A DNA stretch of 64,000 bases from Klebsiella sp. WP3-W18-ESBL-02 (GCF_014168815.1 NZ_AP021972.1:1550001-1614000); one strand, 5' to 3'; counted from the first letter of the stretch, positions 42,688 to 51,375 are shown. Notes: a model not told the origin generated them from the letters alone. Made by a program: numbers and translations.

Positions 42688-43022
42688 GGAAGTACCTATT
42701 TATGATACGTGGCTAAAAAAACGTCAAAGAGTCATAAGCGTAGCGCAGGATGACATCGACATTTATGATTAACATCATGCCCGGAACACTTTTCAGGCAT
42801 GATCTAAGAAATACATATTGATTCTAAGTCATTTTGCATAATTTTCCGCCAATGGCAGAATATGCGATAATTTGATATGCCGGAGCGTATAGGATCGCGC
42901 TATCTCAGGCTGGCACAGAATACCCGATTGCAGGGTGTATGCCAAAATTTTTTGAACGATGTCATACGCAGTTGTTGTTTTAAAAAATATTTTAAATTTT
43001 ATACGTGAAGTTGAGGTAAGCC
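42688..43022. promoter_or_regulatory. Divergent ackA/yfbV control region
   Basis: A 335-bp A+T-rich gap. It holds a perfect 8-bp inverted repeat ATCATGCC...GGCATGAT (42774-42803, 14-base spacer), which would lie in the ackA leader. GAGG precedes the yfbV ATG. FNR/ArcA control of ackA is known in E. coli but no clean box was seen. Confidence 0.5.
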
Positions 43023-43478
43023 ATGTCGACTCCCGAGCAACGCCCGGTCAGTTTTTTCAGTTTGTTTAGCCGGGGGCAGCACTATGCAAAGACGTGGCCG
43101 CTGGAAAAACGTCTTGCGCCGGTGTTTGTTGAGAACCGTGTGATTCGCGCGACGCGCCATGCGATCCGTTTCATGCCGCCGCTGGCCATATTTACGCTCT
43201 GCTGGCAAATCGCGCTCGGCGGTCAGCTCGGCCCGGCGGTAGCGACCGCGCTGTTCGCCCTCAGCCTGCCGATGCAGGGTTTGTGGTGGCTAGGCAAGCG
43301 TTCCGTGACGCCGCTGCCGCCGTCAACGCTGCAGTGGTTCTACGAAGTGCGCGGCAAATTACAGGAAGCCGGGCAGGCGCTGTCGCCGGTCGAAGGTAAG
43401 CCTGATTACCAGGCGCTGGCTGACACGCTTAAGCGCGCCTTCAAACAACTGGATAAAACTTTCCTCGATGATTTGTAA
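43023..43478 (+). CDS. yfbV: YfbV, UPF0208 membrane protein
   Basis: A 151-residue inner-membrane protein with two hydrophobic segments (residues about 47-63 and 68-90). It starts MSTPEQRPVSFFSLFSRGQH and is co-linear with E. coli YfbV (151). YfbV has been linked to containing the MatP-organised Ter domain of the chromosome; the mechanism is unknown. Divergent from ackA and followed by a terminator. Confidence 0.94.
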   Translation: MSTPEQRPVSFFSLFSRGQHYAKTWPLEKRLAPVFVENRVIRATRHAIRFMPPLAIFTLCWQIALGGQLGPAVATALFALSLPMQGLWWLGKRSVTPLPPSTLQWFYEVRGKLQEAGQALSPVEGKPDYQALADTLKRAFKQLDKTFLDDL

Positions 43479-43504
43479 TTGATAGCGAAAAACGCATATA
43501 AAAG

Positions 43505-43533
43505 AAGACACAAACTTTGTGTCTTTTTTTTTT
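43505..43533 (+). terminator. Intrinsic terminator of yfbV
   Basis: AAGACACAAA/TTTGTGTCTT (10-bp stem with one-base apex, so an effective 3- to 5-base loop) followed by eight further Ts. It is 26 bp after the yfbV stop. Confidence 0.88.
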
Positions 43534-43560
43534 GCCGCAACGCGCAACAGGAGTCGAAAA

Positions 43561-44055
43561 ATGGAAATGACCCATGCTCAACGTCTGATTTTGTCTAATC
43601 AGTACAAAATGATGACTATGCTTGATCCCGACAACGCTGAGCGCTACCGCCGCCTGCAAACCATTATTGAACGTGGTTATGGATTGCAGATGCGTGAACT
43701 GGACAGGGAATTCGGGGAGCTCAAAGAAGAGACCTGCCGCATCGTTATCGACATTATGGAAATGTACCACGCGCTGCACGTTTCCTGGACCAACCTGAAA
43801 GATGCCGACACCATTGATGAACGCCGCGTGACCTTCCTGGGCTTTGACGCCGCGACCGAAGCGCGTTTCCTTGGCTACGTGCGCTTTATGGTGAACGTGG
43901 AAGGCCGCTATACCCACTTTGATGCCGGCACCCACGGTTTCAACGCCCAGACGCCGATGTGGGACAAATACCAGCGTATGCTGAACGTCTGGCACGGTTG
44001 CCCGCGCCAGTATCACCTGAGCAGCAACGAAATTAATCAGATCATCAATGCCTGA
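43561..44055 (+). CDS. yfbU: YfbU family protein
   Basis: A 164-residue protein, the same length as E. coli YfbU, with MEMTHAQRLILSNQYKMMTM and TFLGFDAATEARFLGYVRFM conserved. The ATG at 43561 with the CAGGAG site is used; an in-frame TTG-type extension into the terminator is rejected. In E. coli, YfbU overexpression is growth-inhibitory and the protein is associated with RNA cleavage/cell death under stress. The exact role is unknown. The stop overlaps the first base of an ATG, with the real yfbT start 12 bases on. Confidence 0.94.
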   Translation: MEMTHAQRLILSNQYKMMTMLDPDNAERYRRLQTIIERGYGLQMRELDREFGELKEETCRIVIDIMEMYHALHVSWTNLKDADTIDERRVTFLGFDAATEARFLGYVRFMVNVEGRYTHFDAGTHGFNAQTPMWDKYQRMLNVWHGCPRQYHLSSNEINQIINA

Positions 44056-44066
44056 TGGAGGCCGCC

Positions 44067-44726
44067 GTGCAGTGTAAGGGGTTCCTGTTTGATTTAGACG
44101 GTACGCTGGTAGATTCACTGGCGGTGGTGGAACGTTCCTGGCGTTTCTGGGCCGAAAGCTACGGCGTCAGTCCTGACGCGGTGCTGGATTTTATCCATGG
44201 CAAGCAGGCCATCACCACGCTACGTCACTTTATGCCGGGTAAATCAGAAGCGGAAATTCAGGCGGAATTCCTGCGTCTTGAGCAGATAGAAGCCACCGAT
44301 CTTGACGGTATCAGCGCGCTGCCCGGCGCGCTGGCGCTGCTGAACCAGCTCGATGCGCAGCATATTCCATGGGCGATTGTCACTTCCGGATCGATTCCGG
44401 TGGCACATGCTCGCCATCGTGCGGCCGGTCTGCCGATGCCGGCGGTGTTTGTCACCGCCGAGCAGGTGAAGCGGGGTAAGCCGCAGCCCGATGCCTACCT
44501 GCTGGGTGCCGAGCGACTGGGGCTGGCGCCGCAGAGCTGTCTGGTGGTTGAAGATGCGCCTGCGGGGGTACAGTCTGGCCTGGCAGCAGGCTGTCGCGTG
44601 GCGGCGGTGAACGTACCCACGGGAACGCTGGAACTGCGGCAGGTTGACTTTGTGCTATCGACGCTGGCGTCGCTTCGTGTGGAAAAACTGCCGAGCGGGT
44701 TGGTCAACGTCTCGCAGAATGCATGA
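44067..44726 (+). CDS. hxpA: YfbT/HxpA, HAD sugar phosphatase
   Basis: A 219-residue HAD phosphatase (beta-phosphoglucomutase-like, IA type). Motif I FLFDLDGTLVDSL, motif II VTSGSIP, Lys in KRGKPQPDAY and acidic VVEDAPAGVQSG. E. coli YfbT removes phosphate from hexitol and hexose phosphates. GTG at 44067 is chosen because GGAGG is five bases ahead and the product then starts like the E. coli one; the ATG at 44055 (overlapping the yfbU stop) gives four extra residues and no ribosome site. Confidence 0.92.
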   Translation: MQCKGFLFDLDGTLVDSLAVVERSWRFWAESYGVSPDAVLDFIHGKQAITTLRHFMPGKSEAEIQAEFLRLEQIEATDLDGISALPGALALLNQLDAQHIPWAIVTSGSIPVAHARHRAAGLPMPAVFVTAEQVKRGKPQPDAYLLGAERLGLAPQSCLVVEDAPAGVQSGLAAGCRVAAVNVPTGTLELRQVDFVLSTLASLRVEKLPSGLVNVSQNA

Positions 44727-44737
44727 TCTTATGATTT

Positions 44738-44763
44738 AGCCCCACATTGCTGGGGCTTTTTTC
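44738..44763 (+). terminator. Intrinsic terminator of yfbUT
   Basis: AGCCCCA-CATTGC-TGGGGCT (7-bp stem, 6-base loop) followed by six Ts, 11 bp after the yfbT stop. Confidence 0.9.
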
Positions 44764-44828
44764 TGTCACTATGGTTAACGGCTTTTTACTTGAACAACTT
44801 ACCGCTTATTTGATGACAAGGATGTGCT

Positions 44829-46661
44829 GTGAACGGTGAACTGATTTGGGTGCTCTGTCTGCTGGCGATTGCGGTGGTGCTTTTTGCTACCGGCAAGGTG
44901 CGCATGGATGCGATCGCGCTGGGCATTATCGTGGCTTTCGTGCTCAGCGGCACGCTTAGCCTTAGTGAAGCCTTTTCTGGTTTTAGCGACCCTAACGTTA
45001 TTTTGATTGCCGCGCTGTTTATTATCGGCGACGGCCTGGTCCGCACCGGGGTTGCAACCAAGATGGGCTCCTGGCTGGTGCAGGTGGCGGGCAACAGCGA
45101 AACCAAAATGCTGGTATTTCTGATGCTGACCGTCGCCGGACTCGGGGCATTTATGAGTTCGACCGGCGTTGTCGCTATCTTTATTCCTGTGGTGCTAAGC
45201 GTTTCGGCGCGCATGAATATCTCGCCATCGCGGCTGATGATGCCGCTGAGTTTTGCCGGTCTTATCAGCGGCATGATGACGCTGGTGGCCACGCCGCCAA
45301 ACCTGGTTATCAACAGTGAGCTTATTCGCGAAGGGCTGGAGGGCTTTGGCTTCTTCAGCGTCACGCCGATAGGCCTGGTGGTGCTGGTGTTCGGTATCCT
45401 CTATATGCTGGTGATGCGCTTTATGCTCAAGGGCGACGACAGCAGCCAGCCGCGCGATGGGCGCAAGCGCAGCACCTTCCGTGATTTAATCAAAGAATAC
45501 CGGTTAACCGGTCGCGCCCGTCGGCTGGCCATTCGCCCCGGCTCGCCGATGATCGGCCAGCGTCTGGACGATATGAAGCTGCGCGAGCGCTACGGTGCTA
45601 ACATTATCGGGGTCGAGCGCTGGCGGCGTTTCCGCCGGGTGATCGTCAATGTTAACGGGGTATCGGAATTCCGCGCCCGCGACGTGCTGTTGATTGACAT
45701 GTCCGCCGCCGAAATCGACCTGCGTCAGTTCTGTTCCGAGCAAATGCTGGAGCCGATGGTGCTGCGCGGCGAGTATTTCTCCGATCAGGCGCTGGACGTG
45801 GGGATGGCAGAAGTCTCGCTTATCCCGGAGTCTGAGCTGATTGGCAAAACCATTCGTGAGATGGGCTTCCGTACCCGCTACGGCCTCAACGTGGTAGGCA
45901 TGAAGCGCGACGGCGAGGCGCTGGACGGCTCGGTGGTCGATGAATCCCTGCAGCTGGGCGATATCGTTCTGGTGGTGGGAAACTGGAAGCAGATAAGCCA
46001 TCTGGCGCAAAACGGTCGTGACTTCGTCGTGCTTAACCTGCCGGTTGAAGTCAGCGATGCTTCACCCGCCCACAGCCAGGCCCCGCACGCGATTTTCTGC
46101 CTGGTGTTGATGGTGGCGCTGATGCTGACCGACGAAATACCTAACCCGATTGCGGCGATTATTGCCTGCCTGCTGATGGGCAAATTCCGCTGCATTGATG
46201 CTCAAAGCGCCTATAAATCGATTCACTGGCCGAGCATCATTTTGATCGTCGGCATGATGCCGTTTGCGCTGGCGCTGCAAAAAACCGGCGGCGTTGATCT
46301 GGTGGTGAAAGGGCTGATGGATATCGGCGGCGGGCAGGGGCCTTACCTGATGCTGGGCTGTCTGTTTGTGATGTGCGCCGCGATTGGCCTGTTTATCTCT
46401 AACACCGCGACCGCGGTCCTGATGGCGCCGATTGCGCTGGCAACGGCGAAATCGATGGGCGTCTCGCCGTATCCGTTTGCGATGATCGTCGCCATGGCCG
46501 CTTCGGCGGCCTTTATGACGCCGGTTTCATCGCCGGTGAATACGCTGGTTCTGGGACCGGGGAAATACAGCTTCAGCGACTTCGTCAAAATAGGCGTGCC
46601 GTTTACCGTGCTGGTGATGATTATCTGCGTCGTGCTGGTGCCGATTCTGTTCCCGTTCTGA
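44829..46661 (+). CDS. yfbS: YfbS, SLC13/ArsB-type transporter with two TrkA-C domains
   Basis: A 610-residue inner-membrane protein, the same length as E. coli YfbS. Membrane part: first half residues about 5-195, with GAFMSSTGVVAIFIPVVLS and LVATPPNLVINSE; then two RCK_C/TrkA-C cytosolic domains (about 225-390, NIIGVERW ... LLIDM and LNVVGMKRDG ... DIVLVVGNW); and a second membrane part ending FFPF-like (VPILFPF). The ion or anion substrate is not known; the family includes Na+/sulfate and dicarboxylate carriers. The start is GTG at 44829. Confidence 0.93.
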   Translation: MNGELIWVLCLLAIAVVLFATGKVRMDAIALGIIVAFVLSGTLSLSEAFSGFSDPNVILIAALFIIGDGLVRTGVATKMGSWLVQVAGNSETKMLVFLMLTVAGLGAFMSSTGVVAIFIPVVLSVSARMNISPSRLMMPLSFAGLISGMMTLVATPPNLVINSELIREGLEGFGFFSVTPIGLVVLVFGILYMLVMRFMLKGDDSSQPRDGRKRSTFRDLIKEYRLTGRARRLAIRPGSPMIGQRLDDMKLRERYGANIIGVERWRRFRRVIVNVNGVSEFRARDVLLIDMSAAEIDLRQFCSEQMLEPMVLRGEYFSDQALDVGMAEVSLIPESELIGKTIREMGFRTRYGLNVVGMKRDGEALDGSVVDESLQLGDIVLVVGNWKQISHLAQNGRDFVVLNLPVEVSDASPAHSQAPHAIFCLVLMVALMLTDEIPNPIAAIIACLLMGKFRCIDAQSAYKSIHWPSIILIVGMMPFALALQKTGGVDLVVKGLMDIGGGQGPYLMLGCLFVMCAAIGLFISNTATAVLMAPIALATAKSMGVSPYPFAMIVAMAASAAFMTPVSSPVNTLVLGPGKYSFSDFVKIGVPFTVLVMIICVVLVPILFPF

Positions 46662-46687
46662 CGATTTTCGCAGGGGCAGGCGCGCAA

Positions 46688-46764
46688 TGCCGGATGGCGG
46701 CGTAAACGCCTTATCCGGCCTACGGTTCACTTCCTGTAGGCCGGATAAGCGCAGCGCCATCCGG
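46688..46764. repeat. BIME/REP pair between yfbS and yfbR
   Basis: TGCCGGATGGCGGCG ... CTTATCCGGCCTAC and the opposite copy GTAGGCCGGATAAG ... GCGCCATCCGG. It separates the convergent yfbS and yfbR and shares its units with the element after purF. Likely gyrase/IHF-related and 3'-end protecting. Confidence 0.88.
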
Positions 46765-46769
46765 AGGCG

Positions 46770-47369
46770 TTACAGCGGTGAATCCTGACTTATTTCATCC
46801 AGCGAAAGATGGAAGCTTGGCACGAACACCGCCATAAAGTAGTCCATCTCTTCGCTGCGCCGTGAAGCCAGCGTTTTCTCCAGACGACCTTTGGCCAGCA
46901 GAAATTCATTGTTGCCGGCCGACAGCTCTTCCAGACACTTCAGATAAGCGCACAGCGCATCGGCCTGCTTGACGATTGCTTTCTCTTCGTCGCTGCTTTG
47001 ATGCTCATCGATCAGCGGCGCAAAAATATCGCGCAGCTCCTCCGGCACCATTTCAATCAGCTTCTGCTGGGCAATTTTTTCTATCGCCTTGTACTCCTGG
47101 GCAATCTGCGAATTGAAGTACTTCACCGGCGTAGGAAGATCGCCGGTCAACACTTCAGAAGCGTCGTGGTACATCGCCAGCAGGGCAATACGTTCTGCGT
47201 TGACCTGGCCGTTAAATTTGCGATTTTTAATGGCGGCAAGCGCATGGGCGACCATTGCGACCTGGAGGCTGTGTTCAGAGACGTTTTCGGTGCGCACGTT
47301 GCGCATCAGCGGCCAGCGATTAATTAACTTCAGGCGGGAAAGGTGGGCAAAAAAATGACTCTGATTCAT
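46770..47369 (-). CDS. yfbR: YfbR, 5'-deoxynucleotidase
   Basis: A 199-residue HD-domain phosphohydrolase specific for 5'-deoxyribonucleotides (dAMP, dUMP and others), needed in some dCTP deaminase backgrounds. The HD motif residues His33 (ENVSEHSLQVAM), His68-Asp69 (AMYHDASEVLTGDLPTP) and the later Asp (KQADALCAY) are in place. The ATG at 47369 gives MNQSHFFAHLSRLKLIN, identical to the E. coli start. It lies 84 bp upstream-side of the alaA end, in the same orientation. Confidence 0.95.
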   Translation of the reverse strand: MNQSHFFAHLSRLKLINRWPLMRNVRTENVSEHSLQVAMVAHALAAIKNRKFNGQVNAERIALLAMYHDASEVLTGDLPTPVKYFNSQIAQEYKAIEKIAQQKLIEMVPEELRDIFAPLIDEHQSSDEEKAIVKQADALCAYLKCLEELSAGNNEFLLAKGRLEKTLASRRSEEMDYFMAVFVPSFHLSLDEISQDSPL

Positions 47370-47452
47370 AGCGACCCTTACGCAGTAACTGTGGTAAAGG
47401 CATTGTGCGCAGAGATGGCCGTCGGATGCAAATGCCGACGGCCTGGACACGA

Positions 47453-48670
47453 TTACAGCTGGTGATAACCCGACAGGAAGCGGCCAAAGCGGGTGATGGC
47501 CATTTCCAGATCGTCTTCACGCGGCAGGGTAACGATACGCACGTGATCCGGCCACGGCCAGTTGAAGGCGGTGCCCTGAACCAGCAGCACTTTCTCCTGG
47601 AGCAGGAAGTCCAGCACCATGCGCTGATCGTCGTGGATATTAAAACGTTTCGCGTCTATTTTCGGGAACATATACAGCGCGCCCTGCGGTTTGACGCAGG
47701 AAACGCCCGGGATCTCGTTGATCAGCTCCCATGCGCGGTTGCGCTGTTCGTACAGACGCCCGCCGGGCGTAATAAACTCGCTGATGCTTTGATAGCCACC
47801 GAGCGCGGTCTGGATGGCGTGCTGCGCCGGAACGTTGGCGCACAGGCGCATTGAAGCCAACATTTCCAGCCCTTCAATATAGCCTTTGGCGTGTTTCTTT
47901 GGCCCGTTCAGCACCATCCAGCCCTGACGGAAGCCAGCGACGCGGTAGGTTTTGGACAGGCCGTTAAAGGTCACGGTCAGCAGATCCGGCGCCAGCGCGG
48001 CGATCGAATGGTGCTGCGCGGCGTCATACAGGATCTTGTCGTAGATTTCGTCGGCAAAGATGATCAGGTTGTGCTCGCGGGCAATTTCCACGATCTCCAT
48101 CAGCAACTCTTTCGAGTACACCGCGCCGGTCGGGTTGTTCGGGTTGATGATCACGATACCGCGGGTGCGCGGCGTGATTTTGGCCCGGATATCGTCGAGA
48201 TCCGGGAACCAGTCGGCGGACTCGTCGCACAGATAGTGCACCGCTTTACCGCTGGATAACGACACCGCCGCTGTCCACAGCGGGTAGTCGGGAGCCGGCA
48301 CCAGCATTTCGTCACCGCTGTTGAGCAGCGCCTGCATGGCCTGCACGATAAGCTCGGAAACGCCGTTGCCAATGTAAATATCTTCTACCGTCACGTCGCG
48401 CATGCCGCGCGCCTGGTAGTGCTGCATGATCGCTTTACGCGCGGAGTAAAGGCCTTTGGAGTCGCAGTAGCCCTGCGCCGTCGGCAGGTTGCGGATCACG
48501 TCGACCAGAATTTCATCCGGCGCGTCAAACCCGAAAGGAGCCGGGTTGCCGATATTCAGTTTAAGAACCTTGTTGCCTTCTTCTTCAAGGCGTTTGGCCT
48601 CTTTAAGAACCGGGCCACGAATGTCGTAACAAACGTTGTCTAACTTGCTGGATTTTTCGATGGGGGACAT
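47453..48670 (-). CDS. alaA: AlaA, glutamate-pyruvate aminotransferase
   Basis: A 405-residue fold-type I PLP aminotransferase that makes L-alanine from pyruvate and glutamate. The Schiff-base lysine is Lys240 in FNGLSKTYRVAGFRQGW. Asn176 and Pro180 lie in IINPNNPTGAVYS, and Asp207/Tyr210 in IFADEIYDK. Same length as E. coli AlaA. Lrp control is known in E. coli. Divergent from lrhA; IS5 lies between them. Confidence 0.97.
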   Translation of the reverse strand: MSPIEKSSKLDNVCYDIRGPVLKEAKRLEEEGNKVLKLNIGNPAPFGFDAPDEILVDVIRNLPTAQGYCDSKGLYSARKAIMQHYQARGMRDVTVEDIYIGNGVSELIVQAMQALLNSGDEMLVPAPDYPLWTAAVSLSSGKAVHYLCDESADWFPDLDDIRAKITPRTRGIVIINPNNPTGAVYSKELLMEIVEIAREHNLIIFADEIYDKILYDAAQHHSIAALAPDLLTVTFNGLSKTYRVAGFRQGWMVLNGPKKHAKGYIEGLEMLASMRLCANVPAQHAIQTALGGYQSISEFITPGGRLYEQRNRAWELINEIPGVSCVKPQGALYMFPKIDAKRFNIHDDQRMVLDFLLQEKVLLVQGTAFNWPWPDHVRIVTLPREDDLEMAITRFGRFLSGYHQL

Positions 48671-49110
48671 GAATCTTTGACCTTTTTAGCTGTTATCGCC
48701 ACTCCCTGCCGTGGAAGTCAGCACCGAACAATGTACTCCCCATCCCCGTCGTTTTGAAGGGTTAGCAGTAGAAGATTTCGTTCATTCCTTGATGCCGGGA
48801 CAATGTTTTTTACTAAGGAATGACGTGTCTCTTTGTGCGATCTTTTGTTAATTTATTGCTTTGCAGTTCAATCTACCGCTATCTGGTCTAGGTGTGGTGT
48901 TTACGTCTGATAAAAAAGAAATGATTTAGCTTAAGATTCATTTGCCTGGATATACTTTAATCATCCTTCAACGATTTTAATTTTAAATAAAATCTCAGCA
49001 AATAAGGATTAGGCATGATACCCATTTTTGTGAAGCTGATGTTAATGGTGACTCTTCGCAAAGATTAATATTTTTTTATATTTTGAAAAGTAATGAATGT
49101 GATTTGTTAG
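48671..49110. promoter_or_regulatory. alaA promoter region and distal lrhA leader
   Basis: A 440-bp A+T-rich region that originally joined the lrhA upstream region (now 50306-50433). It contains a 9-bp inverted repeat TCATTCCTT...AAGGAATGA (48782-48823, 24-base spacer) and a small leader-like ORF at 49015-49068. No Lrp site could be defined by eye. Confidence 0.5.
49015..49068 (+). CDS. Possible 17-codon leader ORF upstream of lrhA
   Basis: ATG at 49015, six bases after AAGGA, opens 17 codons (MIPIFVKLMLMVTLRKD) ending in TAA. It faces lrhA and would lie about 170 bp before its start without IS5. The peptide is hydrophobic with a charged end. No relative is recognised. It could be a leader peptide of lrhA or chance; the good ribosome site is the only support. 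Confidence 0.35.
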   Translation: MIPIFVKLMLMVTLRKD

Positions 49111-50305
49111 GGAAGGTGCGAATAAGCGGGGAAATTCTTCTCGGCTGACTCAGCCATTTCATTTCTTCATGTTTGAGCCGATTTTTTCTCCCGTAAATGC
49201 CTTGAATCAGCCTATTTAGACCGTTTCTTCGCCATTTAAGGCGTTATTCCCAGTTTTTAGTGAGATCTCTCCCACTGACGTATCATTTGGTCCGCCCGAA
49301 ACAGGTTGGCCAGCGTGAATAACATCGCCAGTTGGTTATCGTTTTTCAGCAACCCCTTGTATCTGGCTTTCACGAAGCCGAACTGTCGCTTGATGATGCG
49401 AAATGGGTGCTCCACCTTGGCCCGGATGCTGGCTTTCATGTATTCGATGTTGATGGCCGTTTTGTTCTTGCGTGGATGCTGTTTCAAGGTTCTTACCTTG
49501 CCGGGGCGCTCGGCGATCAGCCAGTCCACATCCACCTCGGCCAGCTCCTCGCGCTGTGGCGCCCCTTGGTAGCCGGCATCGGCTGAGACAAATTGCTCCT
49601 CTCCATGAAGCAGATTACCCAGCTGATTGAGGTCATGCTCGTTGGCCGCGGTGGTGACCAGGCTGTGGGTCAGGCCACTCTTGGCATCGACACCAATGTG
49701 GGCCTTCATGCCAAAGTGCCACTGATTGCCTTTCTTGGTCTGATGCATCTCCGGATCGCGTTGCTGCTCTTTGTTCTTGGTCGAGCTGGGTGCCTCAATG
49801 ATGGTGGCATCGACCAAGGTGCCTTGAGTCATCATGACGCCTGCTTCGGCCAGCCAGCGATTGATGGTCTTGAACAATTGGCGGGCCAGTTGATGCTGCT
49901 CCAGCAGGTGGCGGAAATTCATGATGGTGGTGCGGTCAGGCAAGGCGCTATCCAGGGATAACCGGGCAAACAGACGCATGGAGGCGATTTCGTACAGAGC
50001 ATCTTCCATCGCGCCATCGCTCAGGTTGTACCAATGCTGCATGCAGTGAATGCGTAGCATGGTTTCCAGCGGATAAGGTCGCCGGCCATTACCAGCCTTG
50101 GGGTAAAACGGCTCGATGACTTCCACCATGTTTTGCCATGGCAGAATCTGCTCCATGCGGGACAAGAAAATCTCTTTTCTGGTCTGACGGCGCTTACTGC
50201 TGAATTCACTGTCGGCGAAGGTGAGTTGATGACTCATGATGAACCCTGTTCCATGGCTCCAGATGACAAACATGATCTCATATCAGGGACTTGTTCGCAC
50301 CTTCC
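49111..50305. mobile_element. Complete IS5 insertion sequence (IS5/ISKpn26 type)
   Basis: A 1195-bp element, the exact length of IS5. The 16-bp terminal inverted repeats are GGAAGGTGCGAATAAG at 49111-49126 and the complement of GGAAGGTGCGAACAAG at 50290-50305 (15 of 16 match). The transposase fills most of it on the minus strand. Flanking 4-bp sequences are TTAG on the left and TTAA on the right, both fitting the YTAR target but not identical. Inserted between alaA and lrhA, 129 bp before the lrhA start, with the transposase reading away from lrhA. Confidence 0.97.
49257..50237 (-). CDS. insH: InsH, IS5 transposase
   Basis: A 326-residue DDE transposase of the IS5 family, starting MSHQLTFADSEFSSKRRQTR with AGGG six bases ahead. 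An in-frame ATG at 50273 would add 12 residues. The catalytic Asp/Asp/Glu residues lie in LVDATIIEAPSS, VSADAGYQGAP and the K..E...R element near RAKVEHPFRIIKRQFGF. The N-terminal DUF772-like HTH domain has LPWQNMVEVIEPFYPK. No frameshift or stop is present, so the element should be active. Confidence 0.96.
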   Translation of the reverse strand: MSHQLTFADSEFSSKRRQTRKEIFLSRMEQILPWQNMVEVIEPFYPKAGNGRRPYPLETMLRIHCMQHWYNLSDGAMEDALYEIASMRLFARLSLDSALPDRTTIMNFRHLLEQHQLARQLFKTINRWLAEAGVMMTQGTLVDATIIEAPSSTKNKEQQRDPEMHQTKKGNQWHFGMKAHIGVDAKSGLTHSLVTTAANEHDLNQLGNLLHGEEQFVSADAGYQGAPQREELAEVDVDWLIAERPGKVRTLKQHPRKNKTAINIEYMKASIRAKVEHPFRIIKRQFGFVKARYKGLLKNDNQLAMLFTLANLFRADQMIRQWERSH

Positions 50306-50433
50306 TTAATACTGACACTCGTCGGGCAGTCATTCGTCAGAGATTGGTGAAAGATGTTTAAAGGATTAGCCTGAAATTTTTGAGTGCAGCATCAATAAGG
50401 CAGGTCGGTTTCCGCACCTGTAAGTGGATTAAT

Positions 50434-51375
50434 ATGATAAATGCTAATCGTCCGATACTGAATCTCGACCTCGATCTGCTGAGAACCTTTGTTGCTGTTG
50501 CCGATCTGAGCACCTTTGCCGCCGCTGCTGCCGCGGTGTGCCGTACCCAATCCGCCGTAAGCCAGCAGATGCAGCGCCTGGAGCAGCTGGTAGGAAAGGA
50601 GCTTTTTGCCCGTCATGGGCGAAATAAGCTGTTAACGGAGCACGGTATTCAACTGCTGGGCTATGCGCGAAAAATTCTGCGATTTAACGATGAAGCATGC
50701 ACGTCGCTAATGTTTAACCCGCTACAGGGTCAACTGACGCTGGGGTCATCCGACGAATCTGCGGACACCATTCTGCCGTTTTTATTAAACCGCATTAGCT
50801 CGGCGTATCCTAAGCTGGCGCTTGACGTGCGGGTAAAACGTCACTGCGTGATGGCCGATATGCTTAAGAATCAAGAAGTGGACCTGGCGTTAACGTCGCA
50901 CCCGCTGGAAGGTTTTGCCTCGACGGTACTGCGGACCTCGCCTACGCTTTGGTACTGTGCTGCGGAGTTTACGCTGCGCCCCGAAGAGCCGATGCCTCTG
51001 GTGCTGCTCGACGATCCAAGCCCGTTCCGCGACACCATCCTCAAGACGCTTGATGCCGCCGGAATGCCGTGGCGTTTAGCCTACGTTGCGTCGTCGCTCT
51101 CGGCCGTTCGCGCGGCGGTGAAGGCTGGGCTTGGCGTGACGGCGCGCCCGGTAGAAATGATGAGCCCCGATCTGCGCGCGTTGGGGAAAGGGGAAGGGAT
51201 GCCGGATCTGCCGGAAACCGAATACATGCTGAGCTATAACGCGGAAAGCGGCAACGAGCTAGCGCAGATGATTTTTGAGTCGCAAGAACCGCGGCACGAC
51301 GCCTGGCCACAGACGGGTGTGTATACGCCGGAAGAGGGAGATAATCCCCTTATATTTGAAAGGGACATTGATTAA
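50434..51375 (+). CDS. lrhA: LrhA, LysR family regulator of motility and adhesion
   Basis: A 313-residue LysR regulator. HTH residues about 25-45 (FAAAAAAVCRTQSAVSQQMQ) and linker ELFARHGRNKLLTEHGIQLL. LrhA represses flhDC (flagella, chemotaxis) and type 1 fimbriae and lowers RpoS translation, and it activates its own gene. ATG at 50434 (MINANRPILNLDLDLLRTF) matches E. coli; the 18 upstream in-frame codons from 50380 are not family-like. IS5 ends 128 bp before this ATG, so the native leader or promoter is interrupted. The C-terminal third diverges more from E. coli than the HTH. Confidence 0.94.
   Translation: MINANRPILNLDLDLLRTFVAVADLSTFAAAAAAVCRTQSAVSQQMQRLEQLVGKELFARHGRNKLLTEHGIQLLGYARKILRFNDEACTSLMFNPLQGQLTLGSSDESADTILPFLLNRISSAYPKLALDVRVKRHCVMADMLKNQEVDLALTSHPLEGFASTVLRTSPTLWYCAAEFTLRPEEPMPLVLLDDPSPFRDTILKTLDAAGMPWRLAYVASSLSAVRAAVKAGLGVTARPVEMMSPDLRALGKGEGMPDLPETEYMLSYNAESGNELAQMIFESQEPRHDAWPQTGVYTPEEGDNPLIFERDID

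Noticed and set aside
44055..44066. ATG overlapping the yfbU stop as start of yfbT
   Set aside because: GGAGG five bases before the GTG at 44067 and the E. coli N-terminus support the later start; the ATG itself is part of the region forming the ribosome site.
50380..50433. N-terminal extension of LrhA
   Set aside because: The 18 residues are unlike the family and the E. coli start corresponds to 50434.
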